From: JACVRW01 sp052038485
GTDB lineage: Bacteria > Actinomycetota > Thermoleophilia > Solirubrobacterales > Thermoleophilaceae
DNA: 64,000 nucleotides
NCBI GenBank assembly: GCA_052038485.1
Contig: JBQGCL010000066.1
Span: forward strand, 9,422 to 73,421
Direction: 5' to 3'
Below are positions 9,294 through 18,485 of this stretch, piece after piece; position 1 is the stretch's first letter, and each line of letters starts with the position of its first letter. The position numbers and the translations under genes were made by a program. The notes beneath the pieces are model-generated. The model saw only the letters and a list, made by a program, of their open reading frames with translations, was not told the DNA's origin and searched no databases.

Positions 9294-9992
9294 TTGACCG
9301 AGCAGCGCAACTACGTGAAGTACACGTTCCTCAAGGTCGATCCCGCCTGGCGGCGGCGGTCGGCTGAGGAGCGGGCGGCCGACAAGGCCGAGTTCCTCGC
9401 CGCCTGCCGCGAGTTCGGCGCCGACCACTTCCTGCGCGCCTATTCGCTGGTCGGCACGCGCGGCGACTGCGACCTGATGGTGCGCGCGCTCGCGCGCACG
9501 CTCGAGCCGATCCACGAGCTGCACGTGCTGCTCAACCAGAGCGGGCTGATGCGCTACGCCGAGATCGCCCACTCCTATCTCGCGATGACGAAGGAGTCGC
9601 CCTACTCGGACGAGCCCGACAAGCCGCTCGCGCCACGAGCGGGCGCCGACTCGAAGTACTTCATCGTCTACCCGATGTGGAAGAAGCGCGACTGGTACCG
9701 CCTGCCGGGCGAGGAGCGCATGCGCATCATGCGCGAGCACATCGAGGTCGCCCGCCGCTTCCCCGGCATCGACACCAACACCGCCTACTCGTTCGGCCTG
9801 GACGACCAGGAGTTCGTGGTCGCCTTCGACGCCAACGACCCGGCCGAGTTCCTCGACCTAGTCCAGGAGCTGCGCGCGACCGAGTCGAGCACCTACACCG
9901 AGTCCGAGACGCCGATCTTCACCTGCATCTCGGTGTCGCTGGAGCGAGCGCTGGACGCGCTCGACGGCGAAGCGGTGCGGGCGCCGGCGTAG
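9294..9992 (+). CDS. hemQ: HemQ, coproheme decarboxylase (chlorite dismutase family)
   Basis: Oxidatively decarboxylates coproheme III to heme b, the last step of the coproporphyrin-dependent heme pathway of monoderms. 232 aa from a TTG start; GTG at 9315 is a shorter option. Key residues are visible: Tyr126 and Lys130 in YPMWK (the catalytic Tyr and partner Lys of HemQ) and His149 in REHIEVARR, the expected proximal heme ligand. The C-terminal part (AYSFGLDDQEFVVAFDAND) is typical for the family. It stands alone; no other heme genes are in the window. It converges on fprA with a 43-nt gap, the only non-overlapping convergent pair here. Confidence 0.9.
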   Translation: MTEQRNYVKYTFLKVDPAWRRRSAEERAADKAEFLAACREFGADHFLRAYSLVGTRGDCDLMVRALARTLEPIHELHVLLNQSGLMRYAEIAHSYLAMTKESPYSDEPDKPLAPRAGADSKYFIVYPMWKKRDWYRLPGEERMRIMREHIEVARRFPGIDTNTAYSFGLDDQEFVVAFDANDPAEFLDLVQELRATESSTYTESETPIFTCISVSLERALDALDGEAVRAPA

Positions 9993-10035
9993 GCCGCCGC
10001 GAGCGAACCGCCCCGCTGCGACGAAGCCCGCGGCG

Positions 10036-11415
10036 CTAAGGGACGCGGCTGCGCGCCGCGTCCAGCAGCTCTTCGGTCGTCGTCAGCTTCACGCGCGGGC
10101 GTCCGTGGGGTTCGCCGGCGGCCTTCTCGGCCGCGTCGATGGCTTCCCAGCCGGCGTAGGTGACGTGCCCGGGCGCGCGTTCGGCGAGCAGCTCCTCGAG
10201 CGCCTCGCGGCTTGGGTCGGCCGGCTCGTTGAGGCGGCCGGCGTCCATGTCCTCGAGCAGCTCGTCGACGGTCTCCTGGGCGTCGCGCTTGTTGGTCCCG
10301 ATGATCCCGGTCGGGCCGCGCTTGATCCATCCGACCACATAGTCGCCGCGCAGCTGCTCGCCGTTCTCGTCGAGGATGCGCCCGGCCTCGTGCGGGATCG
10401 TCCCGCGCTTCTCGTCGAACGGGAGCCCTTCCAGCGGGGTGCCCTTGTAGCCGATCGAGCGGAACACGAGCCCGCAGCTGAGCTCCTCGATCGTGTCGGT
10501 CGAGCAGGCGCGCAGCCCGGTGCCCTCGTCGCGCAGCTCGTTGCGGCAGATGCGGATGCCCTCGACGTGACTCTCGCCCAGCAGCTCGAGCGGCGAGACG
10601 AGGAAGCGCAGCACGATCCGGCGCCGCTTGCCCTCCGGCGAGCGGCCCGCGTAGCCGGTCAGGATGTCGACGTTCTTGCGTGCGGTCGCGCTCGCCTCAC
10701 CCTCCAGCCAGGCGCGGCTGAGCGGGTCGAGCTCCACGTCGCGCGCGTCGACGAACACGTCGGCGTCCGTCATCTCGCCGAGCTCGAGCAGCTCCGGGTT
10801 CGTGAACGCCGCCTGGGCGGGGCCGCGCCGGCCGAGCACGACGATCTCCTCGATCTTGCTCTCGGAGAGCACGTCGAGCGCATGGTCGGCCACGTCGGTC
10901 TGGGCCAGCTCGTCGCGCGTTAGCGCGAGCATCCGGGCCACGTCTGCGGCCACGTTGCCGTTGCCCACCACGATCGCGCGCTCGCAGGACAGGTCGAATT
11001 CGAGCTCGCGGTAGTCGGGGTGGCCGTTGTACCAGGCGACGAACTCCGTGGCCGCCCAGCTGCCGGGCAGGTCCTCCCCGGGGATGCCCATGCGCCGGTC
11101 GGTCTGGGCGCCGACCGCGTAGATCACCGCGTGGTAGCGGGCGTGCAGGTCGTCGTGCGTGACCTGCGTGCCGTACTCGACGTTGCCGAAGAAGCGGAAC
11201 TCCGGGTGCGACGCGGTTTTCTCGTAGACGCGGCTGACCGCCTTGATGTTGGGGTGGTCGGGCGCCACGCCCCCGCGCACCAGGCCCCAAGGCGTCGGCA
11301 GGCGGTCGTAGACGTCGACCTGCACGTCCAAGTCAGGGCGTGACTTGCAGTTGAGCAGGTGCCCGGCGGCGTAGAAGCCGGACGGCCCCGAGCCGATGAT
11401 CGCCACGCGCAGCAT
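10036..11415 (-). CDS. fprA: Ferredoxin/adrenodoxin-type NADP+ reductase FprA
   Basis: FAD flavoprotein passing electrons between NADPH and ferredoxin, commonly feeding P450s or Fe-S assembly. 459 aa, matching mycobacterial FprA. The N-terminal FAD-binding Rossmann motif is GSGPSGFYAAGHLL (about 8-21), then PTPWGLVRGGVAPDHP typical of the adrenodoxin-reductase group, the NADPH site VVGNGNVAADVARML (about 155-169), and the C-terminal GWIKRGPTGIIGTNK block. A TAGACT box (11425-11430) lies 9 nt before the ATG, without SD. A cytochrome P450 is encoded 13 kb away, but nothing in the sequence ties the two together. Confidence 0.95.
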   Translation of the reverse strand: MLRVAIIGSGPSGFYAAGHLLNCKSRPDLDVQVDVYDRLPTPWGLVRGGVAPDHPNIKAVSRVYEKTASHPEFRFFGNVEYGTQVTHDDLHARYHAVIYAVGAQTDRRMGIPGEDLPGSWAATEFVAWYNGHPDYRELEFDLSCERAIVVGNGNVAADVARMLALTRDELAQTDVADHALDVLSESKIEEIVVLGRRGPAQAAFTNPELLELGEMTDADVFVDARDVELDPLSRAWLEGEASATARKNVDILTGYAGRSPEGKRRRIVLRFLVSPLELLGESHVEGIRICRNELRDEGTGLRACSTDTIEELSCGLVFRSIGYKGTPLEGLPFDEKRGTIPHEAGRILDENGEQLRGDYVVGWIKRGPTGIIGTNKRDAQETVDELLEDMDAGRLNEPADPSREALEELLAERAPGHVTYAGWEAIDAAEKAAGEPHGRPRVKLTTTEELLDAARSRVP

Positions 11416-11478
11416 GGACGGCCCAGTCTAGAAGCGGGCCCGCGCGCGGAGTGGCCCGATTCCGCCGCAGGCGCGGAG

Positions 11479-12561
11479 CTAGCCCCGCCGTCCCTTGCCG
11501 TGTGATCCGGCGACGGCCTCCTCGTCCTCCATCACCAGATCGATGGCGGACACGGTCTCGACGGACTTGACGGTGACCTCCTCGTCGGCCTCGGCCTCGA
11601 GCTCCTCGACCTCGACGTCCTCGTCCTCCTCGACCTCGACGCCCTCGTCGCCGGACTCGGCGTCGTCGCCGTCGTCCTCGTGGGGCTCGACCTCCTCGGT
11701 CTCGGCCGCAGGCATCTCCGTGGTCTCGGCCGAGGACGGCTCCTCGGTCTCGGCGACCGGCAGATCCTCCATCCGCGGCTCGGCATCCTCCTCGGAAGCG
11801 GCCTCCGAGGGAGCGGCCTCCGCGCGGGCGGCCTCCGCCTCCGCGGCCTCCGCCTCGAGGGTGGCCGCCGGCGGCAGCTCCTCGATCTGGGGCTCGGGCT
11901 CCGGCTCGGCCTCCCGCTCGGGATCCTCGGTCACGGCACTGACGTCGGAAGCGAGCTCCACGAGGGCGGGCGAAGCGACCTCGGGCTCGACGACCGGCTC
12001 GGCCTCGAGGACCGGCTCGGCCTCAGCGACCGGTTCCGGCGCGTCGGCGAACGCCGGTCCGGACTCCGCGATCGGCGCCCGCGAGGCGGCGGCGGGCCTC
12101 TCCGGCGCGCTCATGTCGGTCGCCGGCGCCGGCTTGTCCGCCGACACGATCATGGTCCCGCCGACCAGGTCGCCGAGGCGGCCACGGCGCTCGCGGGTCG
12201 CCAGCATCACGATCAGCCCGACCAGGTAGAAGAAGAGCCCGTCGATCAGCCGCAATACGGTCCGCAGCGCGACTTCGCGCATGCCGGCCGGCTGGCCGTT
12301 GACGTCCACAACGCGGATGTTCATCACGCGCTTGCCGAGCGTCTGGCCGTTGCCCGACTCCATTGCGAAGTAGTAGTAGAGCGCCCAGCCGATCCCCACG
12401 GCGATGAGGGCGCCGCCCGCGTCGGGCGCGTCCAGCTTCCCGGCGGCGGCCAGGATCACGGCGTACCCCACGGCGACGATCGCAAGATCGATCAGCGCGG
12501 CGAGCACGCGGCGGTTGTCCAGCGCAGAGCCGGAAGCGGGCATGGCGGATGCACGAGCCAT
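11479..12561 (-). CDS. RDD-family membrane protein with long acidic C-terminal tail
   Basis: 360 aa. Residues 15-150 form an RDD domain: LDNRRVLAALIDLAIVAVGY, a second helix, the ESGNGQTLGKRVMNIRVVD block and a third helix (RLIDGLFFYLVGLIVM). From about 160 onward the protein is low-complexity, dominated by Glu, Ala, Pro and Ser and ending in a dense Glu/Asp/Val stretch before a short basic end. The tail is presumably cytoplasmic and disordered. The ATG is chosen over an upstream in-frame GTG (12570) because AGGGGG (12572-12577) sits 10 nt from the ATG but touches the GTG. Function unknown; RDD proteins have been linked to transport of small solutes. Confidence 0.8.
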   Translation of the reverse strand: MARASAMPASGSALDNRRVLAALIDLAIVAVGYAVILAAAGKLDAPDAGGALIAVGIGWALYYYFAMESGNGQTLGKRVMNIRVVDVNGQPAGMREVALRTVLRLIDGLFFYLVGLIVMLATRERRGRLGDLVGGTMIVSADKPAPATDMSAPERPAAASRAPIAESGPAFADAPEPVAEAEPVLEAEPVVEPEVASPALVELASDVSAVTEDPEREAEPEPEPQIEELPPAATLEAEAAEAEAARAEAAPSEAASEEDAEPRMEDLPVAETEEPSSAETTEMPAAETEEVEPHEDDGDDAESGDEGVEVEEDEDVEVEELEAEADEEVTVKSVETVSAIDLVMEDEEAVAGSHGKGRRG

Positions 12562-12652
12562 GGTGTTCACACCCCCTAGATCGGCCGTTTGGGGTGGTCC
12601 CCTTAGACCCGCAAGGGCCGCTTGGACGGCGGTGAGACATGATCCGCCTCCA

Positions 12653-14158
12653 ATGGAGCGCGTGGCGGTAGCCGACCTCGGCTCGAACTCGTGGCGATTG
12701 GTCGTCTACGGCTACGAGCCCGGCACCCCCTGGTGGAGCCCGGTCGACGAGATCCGCGAAGCCGTGCGCATCGGCGCCGGGATGGGCGAGCGGCGCGAGC
12801 TGCAGCCCGAGCGGATCGACCGCGCCGTCCACACCGCGGCCGTGTTCGCGTCCTTCTGCCGGGCATCTGGGATCGACACCGTGGAGGCGGTCGCCACCAG
12901 CGCGATCCGAGACGCCGCCAACAGCGAGGAGCTGCTGGGCGCCATCCGCGCGCAGACCGGGCTCCAGCCGCGCGTGATCAGCGGGCGCGAGGAGGCCCGC
13001 TACGGCTGGCTCGCGATCGCCAACTCGACGACGCTCGACGACGGCTTCGGGCTCGACATCGGGGGCGGCAGCATCCAGGTGATGCGGATCGCCGGCCGGC
13101 GGCTGGCGGAGGCGGACTCGCTGCCGCTCGGGTCGGTGCGCGTCAGCGAGGAGTTCCTGCCCGGCGAGAAGGCGCCCGCCAAGGCGATCAAGGCGCTGCG
13201 CAAGCGCGTCGAGGCCGACCTGGAGGAGCTCGGCTGGTGGGGAGAGGGCGGGCGGCTCGTGGGAATCGGCGGCACGATCCGCAACCTCGCGATGGCGGCG
13301 ATGCGGCGCGCCGAGCTCCCGCTCGCCGACGTGCAGGGCTTCGCGCTCGGACGCGATGCGCTCGAGGATCTGATCGACGTGCTCGCCACCCGGCCCGCCT
13401 CGAAGCGCGGCGAGCTGAGCGGCATCAAGCCGGACCGCGGCGACGTGATCCTCGGCGGGGCGCTGGTGCTGGCGGCCGCGATCGACAGCGGCGGCTTCGA
13501 GGGCATCGAGGTCACCGAGGCGGGCCTGCGCGAGGGCGTCTTCTTCGAGCGCCTGCTCGGCGACCGCGAGCTGTTCGACGACGTGCGCGTGGAGTCGGTC
13601 GAGAACCTCGCCCACCGCTTCAACAGCGAGCCCGATCACGTCGGCCGCGTGGCGACGCTGTCGCTCGAGATGTTCGACGGGCTTGCCGCCGCCGGGCTGC
13701 ACGAGCTGGGCGACGCGGAACGCGAGCTGCTCTGGGCCGCCTGCGTGCTGCACGACATCGGCACGGCGATCGACTACGAGGACCACCACCGCCACTCGGC
13801 CTACCTGATCACCAACGCCGGCCTGCCCGGGTTCGACCCGCGCGAGCTGGTCCTGATCAGCCTGATCGCGCGCTACCACCGCAAGGGCGACCCCGACGCC
13901 TCCGAGCTGGGCGCGCTCGCGCAGCAAGGCGACGCCGAGCGGCTTCGGCTGCTGTGCGCGATCATCCGCCTGGCCGAGCAGCTCGAGCGCAGCCGCGACG
14001 GGGCGATCCGCAACGTCAGCGTCGCCACCGCGAACGGCGCCGTCCGGCTAGCCGCCGACGGCGACCCTGCGCTGGAGACGACCGTCCCGATCTGGGCGGC
14101 CCGCCAGAGCGCCGGCCTGCTCGCGGAGGCGCTCGACCGCGAGGTGGAGATCGCGTGA
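12653..14158 (+). CDS. ppx: Ppx/GppA-type phosphatase with C-terminal HD domain
   Basis: Exopolyphosphatase or guanosine-pentaphosphate phosphohydrolase; the two activities cannot be separated by sequence. 501 aa. The actin-like ATPase fold starts with VAVADLGSNSWRLVVY (residues 3-18), with LDIGGGSIQV as second phosphate loop and GIGGTIRNLA as third. The C-terminal third is an HD-type helical domain (CVLHDIGTAIDYEDHHRHSA), as in the longer Ppx/GppA proteins. The start ATG has only a weak -10-like CATGAT 9 nt upstream and no SD. Its stop overlaps the start of the following transporter by 4 nt (GTGA), implying translational coupling. Confidence 0.9.
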   Translation: MERVAVADLGSNSWRLVVYGYEPGTPWWSPVDEIREAVRIGAGMGERRELQPERIDRAVHTAAVFASFCRASGIDTVEAVATSAIRDAANSEELLGAIRAQTGLQPRVISGREEARYGWLAIANSTTLDDGFGLDIGGGSIQVMRIAGRRLAEADSLPLGSVRVSEEFLPGEKAPAKAIKALRKRVEADLEELGWWGEGGRLVGIGGTIRNLAMAAMRRAELPLADVQGFALGRDALEDLIDVLATRPASKRGELSGIKPDRGDVILGGALVLAAAIDSGGFEGIEVTEAGLREGVFFERLLGDRELFDDVRVESVENLAHRFNSEPDHVGRVATLSLEMFDGLAAAGLHELGDAERELLWAACVLHDIGTAIDYEDHHRHSAYLITNAGLPGFDPRELVLISLIARYHRKGDPDASELGALAQQGDAERLRLLCAIIRLAEQLERSRDGAIRNVSVATANGAVRLAADGDPALETTVPIWAARQSAGLLAEALDREVEIA

Positions 14159-15315
14159 TCCGGCGAGCCGCGGCGTCGCTGCCGCTCGCGATCGTGGCGC
14201 TCGACGTGGCCGTGGTGGGGGTGCTGCTGCCGGACATCCGGCTCGACCTCGGGTCGTCGGCGTCCGGCGGGCAGTGGGTGCTGAACGCGTACCTGCTGGC
14301 GGCCGCCGTGGTGCTGTTCGTGCCGCGCCGGGCGCCGCTCGCCGCGGGCGCGCTCGCGCTCGCCGCCGGCGCGGTTGTCTGCGCCACGGCCGACTCGACC
14401 GCCGCGCTGGTGGCCGGCCGCGCCGTGGAGGGCGCGGGCGCCGGTGCCCTGCTCGCCTACGTCGCGACGCCCCAGCTCGCCCTGCCCGCGCTGGCGCTGG
14501 CATTCGGCCCGCTGCTGGGCGGGGTGCTCGCGCAGGAGAACTGGTGGCACCTGTACTTCTGGGCGGGCGTGCCGCTCGCCGTCGCAGCAGCAGCCGGCGC
14601 GGCACTGACGCCGCCGCCGCGCGACGAGCGCACGGGTTCGCTGCTGTTCGCCGCCGGCCTGGTCGCGATCGTCGTCGTGCTCGTCCAGGCCGAGCCGTGG
14701 GGGCTCAGCTGGCCGGCGCTCGCGCTCGCCGCCGCCGGGTTGGGCGTCGCGCTGCGCAGGCTGCCCGGCGCGGTATTCGCCTGGGCCACGCTCGCCGGCT
14801 GCCTGACCGCCCTGCTGTTCCTGATGCCGGAGTACTTCCAGCTCGTGCGCAACCTGTCCGGGTCACGCAGCGGGATCCTGATGCTCGCACTGACGCTTCC
14901 CACGGTCTGCGTTGCGCTGGTCGGGAAGAGGCTCCCCGCACTCGGCGTCGCCGGCGCGATCTGCGCCGCCGCCGGCCTGGCCCTGCTGATCGCGATCGAG
15001 CCCCACTCGCGCTACGCGCTGCTGATCGTCGCGCTCGGACTCGCGGGCACCGGGATCGGAGCGGTCGCAAGCGGGCTGCGCGGGGCAGGGGTCGAGCCGC
15101 TGCTCGCCGGCGCCGCGCTCGGTCTCGCGGTCGCCGGGGCGGGCTTCCAACTCGAGCAGGCCGACCAGCGCGACTCGGGCGCGACCTTTCAGGACGCGCT
15201 CGCGTCCGGCGTGAGCTGGGCAGCGGTGCTCCTGCTCGCGCTGCTGGTCGCGGCGGCGTTCGCGCTCGCCGCTACGCGAGCGTCGTCCGAAGCTCGCCCA
15301 GCTGCGGAGAGCTGA
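14155..15315 (+). CDS. MFS transporter (DHA2/EmrB-like)
   Basis: 386-aa, strongly hydrophobic protein with about a dozen helices, no signal sequence and short loops. The N-terminal half (IVALDVAVVGVLLPDIRLDL, then GQWVLNAYLLAAAVVLFVP) matches the DHA2 drug/H+ antiporter pattern in which helix 1 carries a D and the loop to helix 2 a WV-AY-L block. Shorter than typical 14-TM members (about 470-500 aa), so it may be a reduced 12-helix form. GTG start overlaps the ppx stop (GTGA). Its last 44 nt overlap the convergent FAH-family gene. Substrate unknown. Confidence 0.82.
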   Translation: MIRRAAASLPLAIVALDVAVVGVLLPDIRLDLGSSASGGQWVLNAYLLAAAVVLFVPRRAPLAAGALALAAGAVVCATADSTAALVAGRAVEGAGAGALLAYVATPQLALPALALAFGPLLGGVLAQENWWHLYFWAGVPLAVAAAAGAALTPPPRDERTGSLLFAAGLVAIVVVLVQAEPWGLSWPALALAAAGLGVALRRLPGAVFAWATLAGCLTALLFLMPEYFQLVRNLSGSRSGILMLALTLPTVCVALVGKRLPALGVAGAICAAAGLALLIAIEPHSRYALLIVALGLAGTGIGAVASGLRGAGVEPLLAGAALGLAVAGAGFQLEQADQRDSGATFQDALASGVSWAAVLLLALLVAAAFALAATRASSEARPAAES

Positions 15316-16084
15316 CGACCACCTCGTCGCCCGGCTTCAGCCACACCTTGGGGTCGCGCAGGCTGCCGACGCCGGAGGGCGTGCCGGTCGCGACCACGTC
15401 GCCCGGCTCGAGCGTCATCAGCATCGACAGGTACTCGATCAGCGCCGGAACCGAGTGGACCAGGTCGGCGGTCGAGCTCTCCTGCATCCGTTCGCCGTTG
15501 AGGTCGAGGGCGATCCCGATCGCGTTGTGCGGTCCCGCCTCGTCGGGCGTGACCAGCGCCGGGCCGAACGGCGCCGCCCCGTCGAAAGCCTTGCCCGGCA
15601 TCCACTGCGGCGTCTTGAACTGATAGTCCCGGGCCGACAGGTCGTTGAGCAGCGAGTAGCCGGCCACGTGATCGAGCGCGTCGGCGGCGGCGATGTCCTT
15701 GCCGGACTTGCCGATCACGAACGCCACCTCGGCCTCGTAGTCGACCTTCGAGCTCCAGTGCGGCAGCTCCACGGTCGCCCCGTCGGGCCGCAGCGAGGTG
15801 GCGAACTTCGCGAAGAACGCCGGCGTCTCGGGCGCCTCGCGGCCGCCCTCCTCGGCGTGCGCGCGGTAGTTGAGGCCGATGCAGATGATCTTGCCCGGGC
15901 GGTCGATCGGCGGCAGCAGCTCAGCGCCCGGCACCTCGTCGCCGGCCGAGGCGGACTCGAGCCCGCCCGCGGCGACGAGCGCCTGGAGGCCGCCGGCGGG
16001 CGCGTCGCGCACCGCGAGCACCTGCCCGTCGCTGAGGATGCCGGCGCGCGGTCCCTCGTCCGTCGCGTAGTTGACGAATCGCAT
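15272..16084 (-). CDS. Fumarylacetoacetate hydrolase (FAH) family protein
   Basis: 270 aa, the normal size for bacterial FAHD1-like enzymes, which cleave C-C bonds or decarboxylate short beta-keto acids using Mg2+. Visible: KIICIGLNYRAHAEEGG with the active-site His, DYEAEVAFVIGK with the metal-binding glutamates, LLNDLSARDYQ with the third acidic ligand region, and GDVVATGTPSGVG near the C-terminus. Substrate is unknown; homologues act in aromatic ring-cleavage or oxaloacetate metabolism. TAGGCT (16093-16098) 8 nt before the ATG and no SD suggests a leaderless transcript. The gene is divergent from the ABC1 kinase. Confidence 0.9.
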   Translation of the reverse strand: MRFVNYATDEGPRAGILSDGQVLAVRDAPAGGLQALVAAGGLESASAGDEVPGAELLPPIDRPGKIICIGLNYRAHAEEGGREAPETPAFFAKFATSLRPDGATVELPHWSSKVDYEAEVAFVIGKSGKDIAAADALDHVAGYSLLNDLSARDYQFKTPQWMPGKAFDGAAPFGPALVTPDEAGPHNAIGIALDLNGERMQESSTADLVHSVPALIEYLSMLMTLEPGDVVATGTPSGVGSLRDPKVWLKPGDEVVVSSPQLGELRTTLA

Positions 16085-16092
16085 GGAGCGGG

Positions 16093-16108
16093 AGCCTATG
16101 CGTACCCT
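16093..16108. promoter_or_regulatory. Face-to-face -10 boxes of divergent FAH and ABC1 genes
   Basis: A minus-strand TAGGCT (16093-16098) precedes the FAH ATG by 8 nt, and a plus-strand TACCCT (16103-16108) precedes the ABC1 GTG by 6 nt. Only 30 nt separate the two start codons, so both transcripts should begin at or next to the start codon and the promoters must overlap. Confidence 0.5.
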
Positions 16109-16114
16109 GGTCGC

Positions 16115-17497
16115 GTGGCCGATGACCTACCCACCGGACGCTGGCGGCGAGCCGCCAAGGTCGGCAGGCTGGCGGGCGGCCAGACCGCCCGCGGATACGC
16201 CACCAAGGCCGCCAACCTGACCCGCTCGGAGGAGGGTCGCCGCGACGCCGCGGCGCGCCGCCAGATGGAGGCGGCCGAGCAGATCTTCGAGGTGCTCGGC
16301 CAGATGAAGGGCGCCGCGATGAAGGTCGGCCAGGTTGCCTCGTTCATCGACACGGGCGCCTTCCCGCCGGAGTTCCAGGAGCGCATCCAGGCCAAGCTGG
16401 CCGAGCTGCGCGACGCCGCCCCACGGGTTCCGTTCGGGCGCATGCGCAAGGTGATCGAGGACGACCTGGACGAGCCACTGAAGGACGTGTTCGCCGAGTT
16501 CGGCGAGGAGGCCGTGGCAGCCGCCTCGATCGGGCAGGTCTACCGCGCCCGCCTGCACGACGGGCGCGACGTCGCGGTCAAGGTGCAGTACCCGGGCGTC
16601 GCGCAGGCGGTCCGCGCCGACCTCCAGAACCTGGGCTTGATCATGCGCGTGGCGAAGCGAATGGCGCCCGGCATGGACGCGAAGGCGATGACCCGGGAGA
16701 TCCGCGAGCGACTGACCGACGAGCTCGACTACGAGCACGAGGCACAGCAGCACCGCGCGTTCGCGCGCTCGTGGCGCGGTCACCCGTTCATCTACGTGCC
16801 GCCGGTCGTGACCGAGCTGTGCAGCGAGCACGTGCTCGTCTCGGAGTGGGTCGAGGGCACCGGGTTCGAGGAGATCAGAGCGGCCGACCGCGCCACGCGC
16901 GACCGCTTCGGGGAGATCGTGTTCCGCTTCTTCTTCGGCTCGCTCTACCGCAACGGGCACTTCTCGGGCGATCCGCATCCCGGCAACTACCGCCTGATGG
17001 AGGACGGCCGCGTGGCGTTCCTCGACTTCGGCATGACCAAGCGCGTGGAGCGCGCCGATCTCGAGGCCGAGATCGCCGCCGTGCGCTACGGCATGGACGG
17101 CGACGTCGAGGGCCTGCACCGCCGGCTCGGTGCGATGGGCTTCTACGACCCCGAGGACGAGCAGGTGACCGCCGAGGCTGTCTTCGACCACTTCCACGAC
17201 GTCACGCGCTGGTACATCGAGGACCGCGAGCTGACGATCGACCGTGAGCTCGTGTCCCAGGTGCTGATCGACTTCGGCGACCCGCGCTCGCGCCACTGGC
17301 CGCTCATGCGGCGCGAGACGATGCCGCCCCAGGCGATGCTGGCGCGCCGCATGGAGGCGCTCACGCTGGGCGTGCTGGGCCAGCTCGGGGCGACGGCCAA
17401 CTGGCACCGGATCGCGCGCGAGTGGCTGTTCGACGACGCCCCGTCCACGCCGCTGGGCGAGCTGGAGCAGCCCTTCCACAGCCGCGCGGCCGCCTGA
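16115..17497 (+). CDS. ABC1/AarF (UbiB-like) atypical kinase
   Basis: 460 aa. ABC1-family ATPases assist isoprenoid-quinone or lipid metabolism in bacteria and organelles; the exact role in actinobacteria is unclear. The family hallmarks are present: KGAAMKVGQVASF (KxGQ motif, about residues 66-78), AAASIGQVYRARL (A-rich loop), VAVKVQYPG (catalytic Lys), GDPHPGNYRLMEDG (catalytic loop) and FLDFGM (metal-binding Asp). GTG start with TACCCT (16103-16108) 6 nt upstream, no SD. The stop overlaps the ATG of the next gene (TGATG), so the two are coupled. Confidence 0.9.
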   Translation: MADDLPTGRWRRAAKVGRLAGGQTARGYATKAANLTRSEEGRRDAAARRQMEAAEQIFEVLGQMKGAAMKVGQVASFIDTGAFPPEFQERIQAKLAELRDAAPRVPFGRMRKVIEDDLDEPLKDVFAEFGEEAVAAASIGQVYRARLHDGRDVAVKVQYPGVAQAVRADLQNLGLIMRVAKRMAPGMDAKAMTREIRERLTDELDYEHEAQQHRAFARSWRGHPFIYVPPVVTELCSEHVLVSEWVEGTGFEEIRAADRATRDRFGEIVFRFFFGSLYRNGHFSGDPHPGNYRLMEDGRVAFLDFGMTKRVERADLEAEIAAVRYGMDGDVEGLHRRLGAMGFYDPEDEQVTAEAVFDHFHDVTRWYIEDRELTIDRELVSQVLIDFGDPRSRHWPLMRRETMPPQAMLARRMEALTLGVLGQLGATANWHRIAREWLFDDAPSTPLGELEQPFHSRAAA

Positions 17498-18129
17498 TGG
17501 CTCCCAAGGCGGGGCGCCAGGCGACCGCGGCGCTGCGCGAAGCCGACCCGGTGATGGCGCGGCTGATCGAGGCCAACGGCGCGCTCGTGCGCCGCGACCT
17601 CAAACGCGAGCGCCCCGGCGACGCGTACGGCACGCTGGTGCGCGCGATCGTCGGCCAGCAGCTGTCGAGCAAGGCCGCCGCGACGATCTACAAGCGCGTG
17701 CTCGAGCTGTTCGGCGGACACGCGCCGACGCCGCGCCAGCTGCTCGGGGCCGACCCCGACGAGATGCGCGCCGCCGGGCTGTCGCGCGCCAAGGTCGCCT
17801 ACCTGCGCGACCTCGCCGGGCACGTCGAGGAGGGCACGCTCGAGCTGGAGCGGCTGCCCGACCTATCCGACGAGGAGGTCGCGGCGCAGCTGACCGCGAT
17901 CAAGGGGCTCGGCCAGTGGACCGCGGACATGTTTCTCATCTTTCATCTCGGCCGCCCCGACATCCTGCCCGTCGGCGACCAGGGCATCCGCCGGGCGATC
18001 CAGCTCGAGTACGGCCTGCGCAAGCTCCCCGACGCCAAGCGCATGCGGCAGATCGCCAAGCCCTGGCAGCCCCACCGCACGCTCGCGTGCCTCTATCTCT
18101 GGAGCTCACTCGACAACGCGCCGGCCTGA
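17497..18129 (+). CDS. DNA-3-methyladenine glycosylase, AlkA-type HhH-GPD protein
   Basis: Base-excision repair enzyme removing alkylated purines. 210 aa, the compact form lacking the N-terminal AlkA domain. Helix-hairpin-helix and GPD region: AQLTAIKGLGQWTADMFLIF followed by LPVGDQGIRRA, where the Asp of VGD is the expected catalytic residue. The early IVGQQLSSKAA block is also typical. Starts with ATG overlapping the ABC1 kinase stop by one base. Its last 37 nt overlap the convergent DUF1330-like gene. Confidence 0.92.
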   Translation: MAPKAGRQATAALREADPVMARLIEANGALVRRDLKRERPGDAYGTLVRAIVGQQLSSKAAATIYKRVLELFGGHAPTPRQLLGADPDEMRAAGLSRAKVAYLRDLAGHVEEGTLELERLPDLSDEEVAAQLTAIKGLGQWTADMFLIFHLGRPDILPVGDQGIRRAIQLEYGLRKLPDAKRMRQIAKPWQPHRTLACLYLWSSLDNAPA

Positions 18130-18485
18130 TCGCCGGCGACGCAGCAGATCAGCTCCGCCCCCTCGAGCCCCTCCAGCCGGTGCTCGCGCGCGGCGAGCAG
18201 CTCGGGGTCGGTCGCGAGCTCCTTGAACGCCGCCAGGCTCGGGTACCAGACCGCGATCACCTCGTCGTAGCGCTGCGCGCCGATGACCGTCAGCTTCGCC
18301 TCGCTGTGCCAGAGGATGCGCCCGCCGACGCGGTGGAGCACCGCGGCGGCCACGACGCCGTAGCGCAGGTAGGCCTCCCGGTCGCGGTAGCGGTTGAGGT
18401 TCAGCATGACCACCGGCACGTCGCCGTCGCCGCCGGCGAGCGCCTCCAGCTCGGCGAACTGCTCGGCTCCCGGCTCGACCGACAT
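18093..18485 (-). CDS. DUF1330-like small ferredoxin-fold protein
   Basis: 130 aa, alpha/beta with the pattern of dimeric alpha-beta-barrel proteins of the DUF1330/EthD type: VVMLNLNRYRDREAY, HRVGGRILWHSEAKLTVIG, YDEVIAVWYPSLAAFKELA. No catalytic residue can be assigned. Its ATG shares one base with the stop of the upstream dehalogenase-like gene, so the two are translated together; a role in the same catabolic step (accessory or detoxifying) is an inference from this coupling. Confidence 0.75.
   Translation of the reverse strand: MSVEPGAEQFAELEALAGGDGDVPVVMLNLNRYRDREAYLRYGVVAAAVLHRVGGRILWHSEAKLTVIGAQRYDEVIAVWYPSLAAFKELATDPELLAAREHRLEGLEGAELICCVAGDQAGALSSELQR

Noticed and set aside
13873..15150. 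Several minus-strand frames over the ppx-MFS region
   Set aside because: Arg/Ala/Pro-rich shadow frames without domain signal; the plus-strand proteins are recognisable.
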